NCBI RefSeq assembly: GCF_029962835.1
Contig: NC_080586.1
Location: forward strand, 69,317,001 to 69,381,000
Direction: 5' to 3'
DNA length: 64,000 bases
Source of the DNA: Magnolia sinica
Taxonomy: Eukaryota; Streptophyta; Magnoliopsida; Magnoliales; Magnoliaceae
Position numbers and translations under genes: made by a program. The notes under the pieces were generated by a model. That model was not told where the DNA came from and ran no database searches. It worked only from the letters and a program-made list of their open reading frames with translations. Positions 23,301-32,248 of this stretch are shown one piece after another (within the stretch, counting starts at the first letter, position 1; every line of letters starts with the position of its first letter).

Positions 23301-23451
23301 AAGATATCATTTCATACGTTCGTTACTGGAAGATGGATCGATTGCTCTGAAGAAGATTCATACAAGTGAGAATCCTGCAGATATGCTGACCAAGGCGGTC
23401 ACATGGGAGAAGTTGAAGCTCTGTTCAGCTTTAATTGGTCTTCAAGTTTGA
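20390..23451 (+). pseudogene. Copia A pol: protease, integrase, RT, RNase H (degraded)
   Basis: Rough positions: protease 20435-20480 ('SWVIDSGASFHAT'); integrase zinc region 20825-20945 ('LWHQKLGHMSEKGM', 'CEDCVYDK'); integrase core 20993-21500 ('[11 protein letters not shown]', 'RFDNGGEY', '[15 protein letters not shown]'); the '[15 protein letters not shown]' motif near 21580; RT 21960-22650 ('[18 protein letters not shown]', 'YGLKQAPR', 'LLLYVDDMLVAG'); RNase H 22840-23450 with the tail 'TKHIAIRYHFIRSLLEDG'. The protein would be made as one polyprotein with gag. It is a fossil with several breaks, denser towards the 3' end. Confidence 0.9.
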
Positions 23452-23521
23452 AGACGGGGAGGTGGTGCACTTCGAATGAAGAAGATAAAAGTTTATGGTG
23501 ATGTGTCTCCAAGTGAAAGAT

Positions 23522-24137
23522 TGTTGAGAAGTGGAACCACATCTAGGGCCGCACACGATTGGTCGTGGCCCCTGCTCGACCGGTCGTGGAGCCCGCTCGA
23601 CCGGTCATGACCAGTCGTGGACTGGTACGACTCAAACTCCAGCGAGCATCAGTTTTTGGGTCTGAGGTGCTCGATCGGTCGTGGGCCATGCACGACCGGT
23701 CATGGGGTCTGCTCGACCAGTTGTGCAGTCTGCTCGACCGGTCGTGGTTATGCAGATTCATTTCTGACTCTGATGCGGACTGCGAATTTCTGTGTCGCCT
23801 TTCGCAAGGGTGCGAAAGGGAAGTTACCAAAACTATAAATTGGGGTCCCTAGGGTTAAGGTGAATATTAGAAAATATTTCTAAGGTGCGGGTAAGGAATT
23901 TTCTATGTTCTTCTAAGGGAAAGGTTAGTATATTGCCTTGTAATCTTCGTTCTTCATAGTGGAAGTTTGCATCCGTGGTTTTTTACCTAGTTTGGGGTTT
24001 TCCATGTATATCTTATCTTGTGGTTTGTTTGGATTGCTTTGATCTGTTTCTAGTTTATATTTCTTCTTGTTTATCGTTTGTGGGTGAGGCCTGAGTTTAG
24101 ATCTAGGCTCACTGCATTATTGGCGTGCTGCGTAATA
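23522..24137 (+). repeat. 3' LTR of copia A
   Basis: 616 bp, beginning TGTTGAGAAGTGGAACC and ending ..GCTGCGTAATA. It carries the same palindrome array (23555-23750) and TATA region as the first LTR. Differences from the 5' LTR are mostly transitions plus one extra 21-bp array unit. Confidence 0.9.
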
Positions 24138-24598
24138 GGGGGCACATGTGAAGATGAAGTGGGGTATAGTAACAATGGGGCCAGGGTTTGATCTGTCCGT
24201 TGATTGGAGGGCAATGATGTTGTATCTAACTTCTCCAAATGAGCTAGTGCGGGTGATGGAGTTACCAGGGAAGAGACCACATATACCACTGCCGCATGCG
24301 TTAGACTTGGATAGGGAGAATTGGGCTGAGCCACAACGGGCTTGATGATGAGAGGATGAGATATAGGTTGAATCACAATCGACCCATTGGAACTGGCCTC
24401 TGAGATCGAGAGTGAGCTTTATGGGTATGAGTGGTTTTCTTGATTGATTTGGGTTACGTACTGGAGGGTTGCTGTGTCCTTTAGTACTGGAAGAATGAGC
24501 GATTTCAGTTGGAAGGATACTTGGGCATAGGAAAGAGAGATGAGAAGGAGAAAGATAGTGGAGAAGAGGTGAACATGAGGAGTTGAAGAAGCTATTTT

Positions 24599-24603
<5 letters not shown>

Positions 24604-24652
<49 letters not shown>
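24604..24652. repeat. (AG)n microsatellite in the leader of pseudogene A
   Basis: About 24 uninterrupted AG units lie between the former start codon (24595) and the TATA box (24697). On the gene strand this is a CT tract in the former 5' leader. Such length usually means high mutability. Confidence 0.95.
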
Positions 24653-24656
<4 letters not shown>

Positions 24657-24696
24657 GACGGCCAGAGGGGTAGGATTAGAGGCTGAGAAGTGGGTG

Positions 24697-24704
24697 TTTT
24701 TATA
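24697..24704 (-). promoter_or_regulatory. TATA box of pseudogene A
   Basis: The minus strand reads CTATAAAAAC, about 100 bp upstream of the former start codon. It matches the TATA element of gene C (CTATAAAAAG) in wording, so the two promoters are related. Confidence 0.65.
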
Positions 24705-24753
24705 GGAGTGTTTGTGTGTGTTGTGACTTGTGAGGGGTCGACGAGGCTTTCAG

Positions 24754-25289
24754 GGAAACGGATTGGCTATTTCCCTGCCAGCAGCCAATGGCTGATAGTG
24801 GGTGCTCTGTGGGCCTCACCATGATGTATGTATTTCATCCATGTCGTCTGTCTATTTTTTTTTTAGATCATTTTATGGTAATAAAAAAAATGAGAGGGAT
24901 ATAAATCTTAGGTGGACCACACCACAGGAAAACAATAGTGATTGGATATCCACCATTAAAATCCTCCTAAGGCCCACTGTACTATTTATTTGACATCCAA
25001 TCTTTTGATTAGGTCATATAGACCTAGATGAAGGGAAACAACAAAGATAATATTGATACAAGACTTTTATGCCCCCAAAAAGTTTTAAATGGTCAACGTT
25101 CAATCAACATTGTTTCTGTAATGTGGTCCAATTAAGATTGGGATGTACCTTAGTTTTTGGTCTCATACCATAAAATGATATAGAAAAATAGATGGACGGC
25201 ATGGATGAAACACATACATCATGGTGGGTCCACATAGCACTGACCACAAGCCGTTGGCTAGTGTCTGGGGGAGTAGCCAATCCGTTTCC
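24754..25289. mobile_element. Foldback MITE, Mutator (MULE)-type, complete
   Basis: The whole 536 bp is one long imperfect inverted repeat: it begins GGAAACGGATTGGCTATTTC and ends GAGTAGCCAATCCGTTTCC. The arms match through 'caccatgatgtatgt', 'ttcatccatg' and the 'ggaccacacc' words. It is flanked by a 9-bp target duplication with one mismatch (GGCTTTCAG at 24745, GGCTTTTAG at 25290); 9 bp is the Mutator length. It has no coding capacity, so it is non-autonomous. It sits about 50 bp upstream of the TATA box of pseudogene A. Confidence 0.85.
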
Positions 25290-25298
25290 GGCTTTTAG

Positions 25299-26408
25299 AC
25301 CCTAGTGGTGGGGCTGGTTTGATTTTGCATGCAACTCGCCAATTGGGAAAGGATGGGTCGTTGTTGTTTGACTTTGACCTATTACCATTTCTTTTTGGAA
25401 AATTGACTCTACTCGCCTCGAAGTTTGGGTCAATTACCTAGAAAGCTACGACATTCCATATATTTGAAGAGTGACCTTCTGACAAGCTTTCGAAAATTAC
25501 TTGGACCAAAATGCCCTTTTCCTTGTTTCAGTAGTTGTATGGTTTTCTAGGGAATAAGAAGTTACGTCGTATTTAATGCCAGTAAAGTGATGTGTACGGA
25601 ACCCTTTTTTTGCGCATGAGCAAGGACCAAACTTGTGGGGCCCACATTGATGTATGTGTATAATCCATGCCGCCCATCCTTCTTGTCGTGTCATTTTAGG
25701 GCTAGGGCCCAAATATCAGCCTGATCTAGAGCTTGTATGGGTCACATAATAGAAAATAATGGTGACAATGGAACTCACTGTTGAAACTTTCTAGGCTCAC
25801 GATGATGTTTGTTAGAAGTGGACATTGCCTAAGTCAGAACTTTTTGAGCTCACGACGAGCAGGCCGACAAGGTGGACGGAACGGATCACCCCATTGTGGG
25901 CCTTAGGCTATTGTATAAATGACTATCCTTTTATTTGGTAGTAAAGGAGGTGAACATGTAACAACCGTGACCCATATCACATGAAAACCACGAATCATAT
26001 AACCTGATAAACACGACCCACGACAACCACGACCCATAAAAACTACCATAGATGACGTTTATGCAGTCAACCAAAACCTGTAGTTATGCAGTGGGATAAT
26101 TTAGTAATGGAATATTAGAGGTGGACGCAGTTTGGCTAGTGACCCAAACACCAACTAGCTAGCTAGTATCAAAGCTCTGTGGGCCCGCCATGGTGTATGT
26201 ACTTTATCCAGGTGGTCCATCCATTTTCTTAATATATTTTAGGGCGTGAGCCCAGAAATAAGGCAAATAAAAACCTTAGGGTAGGAGACTAAAGGAAAAC
26301 AATGTTGATTCAACGTTCACGTTTAAAAACTTCCCACTGCCTACTGTAATGTTTATTCGGATTTTGATCGTACTAACCTTTTAGTATTGCTGAAAGCTTA
26401 AAAGATTG
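25299..26408. other. Intergenic DNA with two half foldback repeats
   Basis: Left-arm fragments of the foldback family lie at about 25634-25810 ('gtggggcccacattgatgta') and 26180-26360 ('ggcccgccatggtgtatgt'). The rest has no gene signal; 25975-26040 holds repeats of 'cacgacccat' type. Confidence 0.45.
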
Positions 26409-26603
26409 CTCAAATATGTTCTTTAGTTAGTATTCTGATAAGTTTTTGAAGAATTATTATATGAAAATGTCACGGTTTTGGAACATGGTGTTAATATGGA
26501 GCTTCGCTCAAATATATTCTTTGGTTAGCATTTGATCAGTTTTTGAAGAATTATTAGATGAAAATGCCACTCTTTTGGAACATGGTGCTAGTATGGAGCT
26601 TCC
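26409..26603. repeat. Two-copy tandem duplication, 98-bp unit
   Basis: 26409-26506 and 26507-26603 both run from 'ctcaaatatattcttt'-like words to 'atggagcttc'. They differ at roughly one base in ten. A short open frame that starts in the second copy (26558-26839) is hydrophobic but has no family features; I do not call it a gene. Confidence 0.85.
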
Positions 26604-27106
26604 TTTTATTCTTTCTTTGCTCATTTTGGGTGATTTTTTCTTCAATTTTAAACATGTTTTCCAAAGACCTATCACCACCCTTTTCAACTACATTTTTTGG
26701 GCGTACTTTTACTGTCGTTAACTTCTCCGTCGTATGGTCATCGCCAACAACTTTTAAAGCTTTAAAAAAGTATTGTTTTTTACTTCGACGACTATATTTC
26801 TTAGAAATAGAAACCACTAATATGTGGAAGACATTTTAAATAAAGTTTTTTTTTAGAATAACATTTTCTGAAATATAAAAGCCACTTTTGGTTGTGGATA
26901 GAGAGGATGGTTGTGGTTATTGTTATAATAAGAAGTGATTGTCGGAAGGAATTTGAAGTAGATAAAGATGATTGTGGCTGTCATGTGGAAGACAATGAAG
27001 GAGAGATAGGATTTTGTAATGTATTGTCTTAGTTAAAGTAGTAGTCATGTGTTAAGGGCCAATTGTCTGTGTTAAGAGTCTAAATTGTCATGTGTTAATA
27101 ATTTAG
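26604..27106. other. AT-rich intergenic stretch
   Basis: No protein words, terminal repeats or hairpins seen. The duplicated phrase 'gtcatgtgttaa' (27043 and 27088) lies just before the homology to the paralogue begins at about 27107, so the break point of the truncated copy B is here. Confidence 0.4.
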
Positions 27107-27467
27107 ATATGAGAGAAGCCAAATCCGTGAACATCACTATGGCGGTGCTGGTGGTCCCTTTTGATGTGTGTTTTAGCTCGAAGAGCATCAGGAGCACACG
27201 AGTGGGGCCCATTTTTCTGACGGTTGATCTTGTTTTGCAGAGCCAGAGTGTGTATTGGAGAATCTTTGGGGTGAATTCGATGGTGTCTGTGAATGATGGT
27301 GTGTGCATTTGTTGATGGTGGGTCTAACCCTAGAACGTCGATCGTGATCGAAGGCTATCAGTTAGAGGATAATCTTCTATAGTTTGATCTGGCCATCTCA
27401 AGACTAGGGTTTAGTTCATCACTTCTCTTCAGGCAAACCACAACTTCAACTTCACATCCAATGTATA
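27107..27467 (+). pseudogene. Fragment B: C-terminal part of an EDGP/GIP2-like gene
   Basis: It begins at 'AKSVNIT' (compare 'TTSRNIT' in gene C) and continues 'FDVCFSSKSIRSTRVGP', 'VDLVLQSQSVYWRIFGVNSM' and, in other frames, 'GGSNPRTSIVI' and the last motif 'ATSRLGFSS', ending at a TAA shared with pseudogene A. About the last 120 codons are present; the first two thirds of the gene are absent. Frame shifts follow 'SVNDGVCIC'. It is closest in sequence to pseudogene A, and its 3' flank is shared with A, so A and B stem from one duplication. Confidence 0.85.
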
Positions 27468-27485
27468 ATGGGTTGTACTGATAAT

Positions 27486-28248
27486 TGTTGGGGGCCTTGC
27501 ACAAAACCTTAGGATTTAGCCTCCCGAAACAAACCAGAATTATGGGATAATAAAGCAATGAAATAAATCAAAGCATGAACTACACCACACGAGATTTTTA
27601 CGTGGAAAACCCTCAAAGAGGTAAAAACCACGAGACCTCGTCCAGATCAACAATCCACTAGTAGAACGTTACAACCTTCTTCACTCACGCAGGAGTGGAT
27701 AAACAGTAAGAGAATAAAAGAAAAATGGAGAGATCTCACTGATCACGAGGATGTAGAAGCACCAAGATGTTGAGTGCACAGTAGATTACCTCTACGAGCA
27801 TAACCTCCCTTCCACGAGCTTTCTCTCTTTTTTTCTCTCTCTTTCTCACACCTTTGATAGCCCTAAACCCTTTAGCAAACCCTTGAAAAGCTTTATGAAC
27901 CCCCTTACATTACCTCTTGCATTACCTAGAAAGCCCCAGGTACCTCCTATTTATAGTTTAGGAAACTCCCTTTTACACTTCTTGCAAAACCGCCTCAAAT
28001 TTCCACAATCCGCACAAGATCCGGATTCAAATCTGTGTAAGCTTGACTGGTCGTGCAGAGTCCTCGACCAATCGAGTGGCACTCTCGACCGGTCGAGTAC
28101 ATCCCATGATTGGTCGAGCGCCTCAAAAATTCAAAACCATAATTCGCTGGAAAACGAGTCGAGCCAGTCCACGACTGGTCGTGCACCAGCCCTCGACCGG
28201 TCAAGTGAAGCTCACGACCGGTCGAGCCTGGGGAAAAAAACCCCATCA
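27486..28248 (-). repeat. 3' LTR of copia B
   Basis: 763 bp. In element orientation it begins TGATGGGGTTTT and ends ..GGCCCCCAACA. The first 200 bp in that orientation (28040-28235) hold CGACCGGTCG-type palindromes spaced 21 bp. A TATA word TATAAATA at 27948-27955 (minus) follows. A CT-rich tract lies near 27815-27850. Confidence 0.9.
28040..28235. promoter_or_regulatory. Array of CGACCGGTCG-like palindromes in LTR U3 (copia B)
   Basis: At least seven copies or near-copies (CGACCAATCG, CGACCGGTCG, TGATTGGTCG, CGACTGGTCG and others), mostly 21 bp apart. The same array recurs in the other LTR at 36020-36210. Position in the LTR and distance to TATA parallel copia A, although the LTRs are otherwise unlike. 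Confidence 0.6.
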
Positions 28249-28259
28249 AATCTCTCCAT

Positions 28260-31200
28260 TTTTAACATAGGAGAAATCCACAATCTTCAAACTAGCCCGG
28301 TTTCTACAAACCTCAAACTTGCCCTTGAGCAATGCCTTGGTCATCATATCTGACTCATTATCGTCCGTGTGGACCTTCTCAAGCTGTAATACTTTCTGTT
28401 TCAAAATATCCCTGATCCAGTGATACCGAATCTCTATGTGCTTTGACTTGGAATGCTGACTTAGATTCTTGCTCAAGTGTATAGCACTTTGGCTATCGCA
28501 ATAGACCACGTGTTGCTCCTGCATCAGGCTAAGTTTCTATAGGAACATCTTCATCCAAAGAATCTCTTTACATGCCTCTGTAACTACAATGTACTCGTCC
28601 TTTGTCGTCGACAATGCTATGACCTTTTGTAGCTTGCTCTACCATGAGACCGCTCCCCCTACAAACGTGAACACGAACCCCGATGTAAACTTCTTGGAGT
28701 CTATGTCACCTGTCATATCTACATCTGTGTAGCCCTCTAACACAGGTTTTCCGTCACCATAGCATAGGCTCAACCTGAATGAGCCTCTTAGATACCGCAG
28801 TATCCACTTCATTGCTGCCCAATGTTCTTTACCAAGATTGGCAAGATACCGGCTGACAACACCAACCGCATATGCTATGTCTGGGCGTGTACACACCATA
28901 ACATATATCAAATTTCCTACTACTGACACGTAGGGTATCTTCTACATCTTATCCACCTCTGCCTTCGTCTTGGGACACTCCTTGTCGCTCAATTTGAAGT
29001 GACCATCTAGTGGAGTACTGACCGGCTTCGCTGCATTCATATTGAATCGCTATAGGACTTTCTCAATATACCTCTCTTGTGACAGCCAAAGCTTTCTGCT
29101 ACTTCTTTCATGGGTTATTTCCATTCCTAGGATCTGTTTAGCAGGGCCCAAGTCTTTCATTACAAACGACTTGCCCAACTCCTGTTTCAGCCTGTCGATC
29201 TTCTTGATGTCTTTTCCCATGATGAGCATATCATTAGCGTATAACAACAGAACTAAGAATCACCATCTGAGAACTTGTGCGTGAACATACAGTAGTCCGA
29301 CTCCGTTCTGTCATACCCATGCTTCAACATAAACGAGTCAAACTTTTTATACCATTGTCGTGGAGCTTGTTTCAGCCCATACAAGCTCTTCCTCAGCCTA
29401 CACACCATATGCTCTTTGCCCTTGACTTCGAACCCCTCTGGTTGGTGCATGTAGATCTCTTCTTCCAGGTCACCATGGAGGAAGGCAGTTTTAACATCTA
29501 ACTGCTCTATCTCCAAATTCATGCTAGCTGCCTACGTAAGCAACACTCGTATGGATGTCATCTTCACCATTGGTGAGAATATCTCTTCGAAGTCTATGCC
29601 TTTCCTTTGACCAAATCCTTTCATCACAGGTCTGGCCTTGAACCTCGTCTGTGAATTTTTCTACTCAACCTTATTTCTGAACACCCACTTATTGCTCAAA
29701 GCTTTCTTGCCCTTAGGCAATTTCACTATATCATAGGTGTGGTTCTTATGTAAGGATTCCATCTCCTCTTACATAACTTTCAACCACTCCCCCTTATACT
29801 CGTTAGTTAGGGCCTTAGAATAATCTTCTGGTTCTCCCCCATCAGTCAGCATAATGTACTCATGCGGTGAGTACCTCTTGGATGATTGTCTGTCCCTAGA
29901 TGACCTCCTCACCTGTAGCTCAATAGGTGGATCAAGTGGGGGCCACTCCCCTGATATATCTTTTGAAGGAACTCCCTCATCCTCTTTACCTTGCTGTACT
30001 CCCCCGACATCAGGCACCACGGGAGGAATAATCGGATCCATGTCCTCTAGCTCACCTGAAATAGGCTGGTTCTTTTTTGGCTTACCAATGTCTTTTATAC
30101 ACCGATCTTCAAAGAAAATCACATCTCTGCTCCTGACGAGCTTCTTCTCGGTCGGATCCAAAAATCTGTAACCGAACTTTTCATCACTATACCCCAAGAA
30201 CACACACTGCTTGATCTTCATATCGAGCTTGGACCTCTCGTCCTTTGGTACCTGAACGGATGCCCTGCATCCAAACGCCCTGAGATGATTATATGATGGA
30301 TCCTGTCCAGTTCACACCTTCTCAGGTACATCTCCATTCAACGGGGTTGATGGAAACCTGTTTATCAAATACACTGCCATGTGCATTGCTTCTCCCCAGA
30401 ACGTCTTGAGTAATTTCGCATGGGATAACATGCATTTGATTCTCTCTACAATGGTGCGATTCATTCGCTCAGCCACACCATTATATTGGTGGGTCTTGGG
30501 AACCGTCTGTTCATGTTGTATACCCAAAGACTTACAATACCCGTGAAAGTCGCCAATGTATTCACCACCATTGTCAGTGCGGATGTACTTCAATGATTTA
30601 CATGTCTCTCTCTCTCGACCATAGCATGAAACAATTTAAACACACCAAAGACCTCGTCCTTGAATTTCAAAGCATAAACCCAAACCCTCTTAGATGTATC
30701 ATCTATAAAAGTGACAAAATACAATGCCCTACCCAAGGTTTTTTTTCCTCATAGGACCAAAAACATCAGAATAAAACCCATGTTATTTCCCTGATAAACA
30801 ATCAATACAGGTTTTAAGAGGTATACCTGTTACGTCTGGAAGGAGCTACTTCCTCGTTAGTAGCTGAAGCCCTTTTTCACTCATGTGGCCTAGACGCTTG
30901 TGCCACATGTAAATAGCTGAATCATCCACCGTGTTCAACCCACCCTTTCACACACTGATACTTGCCTTGTAAAGGGTCTGATTGCGATCAATGAACCTTT
31001 GATGAGCTTCCAACGCCTACCAGTAAACCGGCTTTCATAGCCATCATCATCTAACCTTCCCATCGACATCAAGTTGAGGCGAAGGTCTGAGATATGCCTC
31101 ACATCCCTGAGAACTAATGTGCAGCCCACATCAGTCTTCACACAAATATCAGCGACCCCTATGATCTTCGATATGCCAGAATTTTCCATCTTCACGGTCC

Positions 31201-31474
31201 CATAGTTACCTAACTTGTAGCTTGTGAAGAAGTTCCTGTGTGGAGTCACATGAAAAGAAGCTCCCGAGTCAATCACCCAGTTGGTGTCCTGACTTATAGT
31301 CATGAGACAAACATCATGATCTACTAAAAGAATAACTACAACATCGCCATCTGAAGCGACTGTAGTGGAATCTGATTCATCTTCCTTCTCCTTTCCTTTT
31401 TCTTTCTTGTCGTTCTTATTCTTATGAAATTCATGCTTATAGTGTCTTTCTTGCCACAATTCCAGATTCAACAT
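28260..31474 (-). pseudogene. Copia B pol: protease, integrase, RT, RNase H (degraded)
   Basis: Rough minus-strand positions: protease near 31235-31280 ('NWVIDSGASFHVT'); the region before integrase 30935-31200 ('LRDVRHISDLRLNLMSMGRL'); integrase core 30300-30600 ('IRTDNGGEYIGDFHGYC', 'NGVAERMNRTIVERIKCML'); the 'VFLGYSDEKFGYRFLDP' motif near 30180; RT 29050-29530 ('[20 protein letters not shown]', '[18 protein letters not shown]'); RNase H 28250-28930 ('RPDIAYAVGVVSRYLAN', 'VVYCDSQSAIHLSKN', 'SKHIEIRYHWIRD'). Enzymes for processing, integration and copying. It is a fossil with several breaks. Confidence 0.9.
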
Positions 31475-31479
31475 CTTTC

Positions 31480-32153
31480 CTAGTACTCGAATTGCCTCTT
31501 GATTTATCTCGGGCCTTTCAGCCCTTTCTGTTCTTTCCTCTCCCTCGTTCCTGTGTCACCAGGGCCTCTTGCTGAGTAGATCCCTAGGACTTCCTCATCG
31601 TCTCCTCATTGAAGAGATAGCTAATAACCTATTCCATGGACACCTTTCTGTCTGGCATGAATTTACTTAGAGACACTACCAATGTCTCCCAACTATTAGG
31701 CAATGAACTAAGCAATAGCAAAGCCTGCAATTCATCATCCAGGACCATCTTCATAGTGGAGAGCCGGTTCACTATATTGCTAACCTCATTCATGTCCTCG
31801 GCCACAGAACCACCATATTTGAACTTGAGATTCACAAATCGTCTTATCAGGAAGATTTTATTACCGGCTGTTTTTCTCTCATATAGCCCTTCCAATTTCA
31901 GCCATAGGCTAGTGGCTGAGGTCTCCGTAGACACATGGTGGAACACAGAATCATCCAGCCATTGTCTAATAAGCCCCACCGCCTTCTGGTCTAACTTCTT
32001 CCAATCATCATCAAATATATCCTTGGATTTTGTTGATATGTCTAAAATTGGAGAATATAAGTCCTTAGAATAAAGCAAGTCCTCCATCTTAGCCTTCCAT
32101 ATGGTCCAGCTAGAACCATTGAGGCTGATCATTCTTGATGAACCACCTTTCAT
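31480..32153 (-). pseudogene. Copia B gag, degraded
   Basis: It opens 'MKGGSSRMISLNGSSWTIWKAKMEDLLYSKDL' and carries the Tork-type core 'YERKTAGNKIFLIRRFVNLKF' and 'LLLSSLPNSWETLVVSL'. The expected zinc-knuckle region near 31480-31560 is not clearly readable. The start lies just inside the primer site. Confidence 0.85.
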
Positions 32154-32189
32154 AATTCAAAACTGATCCCACTCCGATCAATGAACTTA

Positions 32190-32201
32190 GCTTTAATACT
32201 A
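32190..32201 (-). other. Primer-binding site of copia B, worn
   Basis: The minus strand reads TAGTATTAAAGC, a worn form of the Met-tRNA word TGGTATCAGAGC, three bases inside the LTR edge at 32205. Confidence 0.6.
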
Positions 32202-32248
32202 CTTTATTGGGGACCTTGCATAAAACCTTAGGATTTAGCCTCCCAAAA

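Larger units (their letters stand above)
18934..24137 (+). mobile_element. Ty1/copia retrotransposon A (Tork/Tnt1-like), inserted in pseudogene A
   Basis: A full-length structure about 5.2 kb long: LTR (18934-19541), Met primer site, gag, protease, integrase, RT, RNase H, LTR (23522-24137). It is flanked by a 5-bp target duplication GGGGG (18929-18933 and 24138-24142). Domain order protease-integrase-RT defines copia; wording resembles Tnt1/Tork. The LTRs differ at roughly one site in ten by eye, so the insertion is old, probably several million years. The coding part is degraded with a handful of breaks, though one stretch of integrase-RT remains long. Confidence 0.92.
18097..24595 (-). pseudogene. 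Pseudogene A: EDGP/GIP2-like gene split by a copia insertion
   Basis: Paralogue of gene C. The 5' third lies at 24143-24595 and the remainder at 18097-18928. The two ends line up with gene C without loss, apart from the GGGGG target duplication around the inserted element. The start codon position reads ATA (24593-24595) instead of ATG, followed by a recognisable signal peptide (..HLFSTIFLLLISLSYAQVSF). An in-frame TAA comes near residue 58, and the distal part shifts frame several times, although the last 93 codons (18097-18378) remain open. The C-terminal motifs 'VYWRIFGANSM'-like, 'CLAFVDGGSN' and 'QLEDNLLQFDLATSRLGFSS' are kept. As a host gene it is dead: lost start, stop and insertion. 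Gene C is the intact comparison. Confidence 0.9.

Noticed and set aside
24071-24376. 101-codon minus-strand frame as a separate gene
   Set aside because: It overlaps the copia A LTR and reads the 5' part of pseudogene A; it is not an independent gene.
26558-26839. Hydrophobic 93-codon open frame, with a similar-length frame on the other strand
   Set aside because: It starts inside a tandem duplication, has no family wording and is matched by an equally long antisense frame, so chance in AT-rich DNA is the simpler view.
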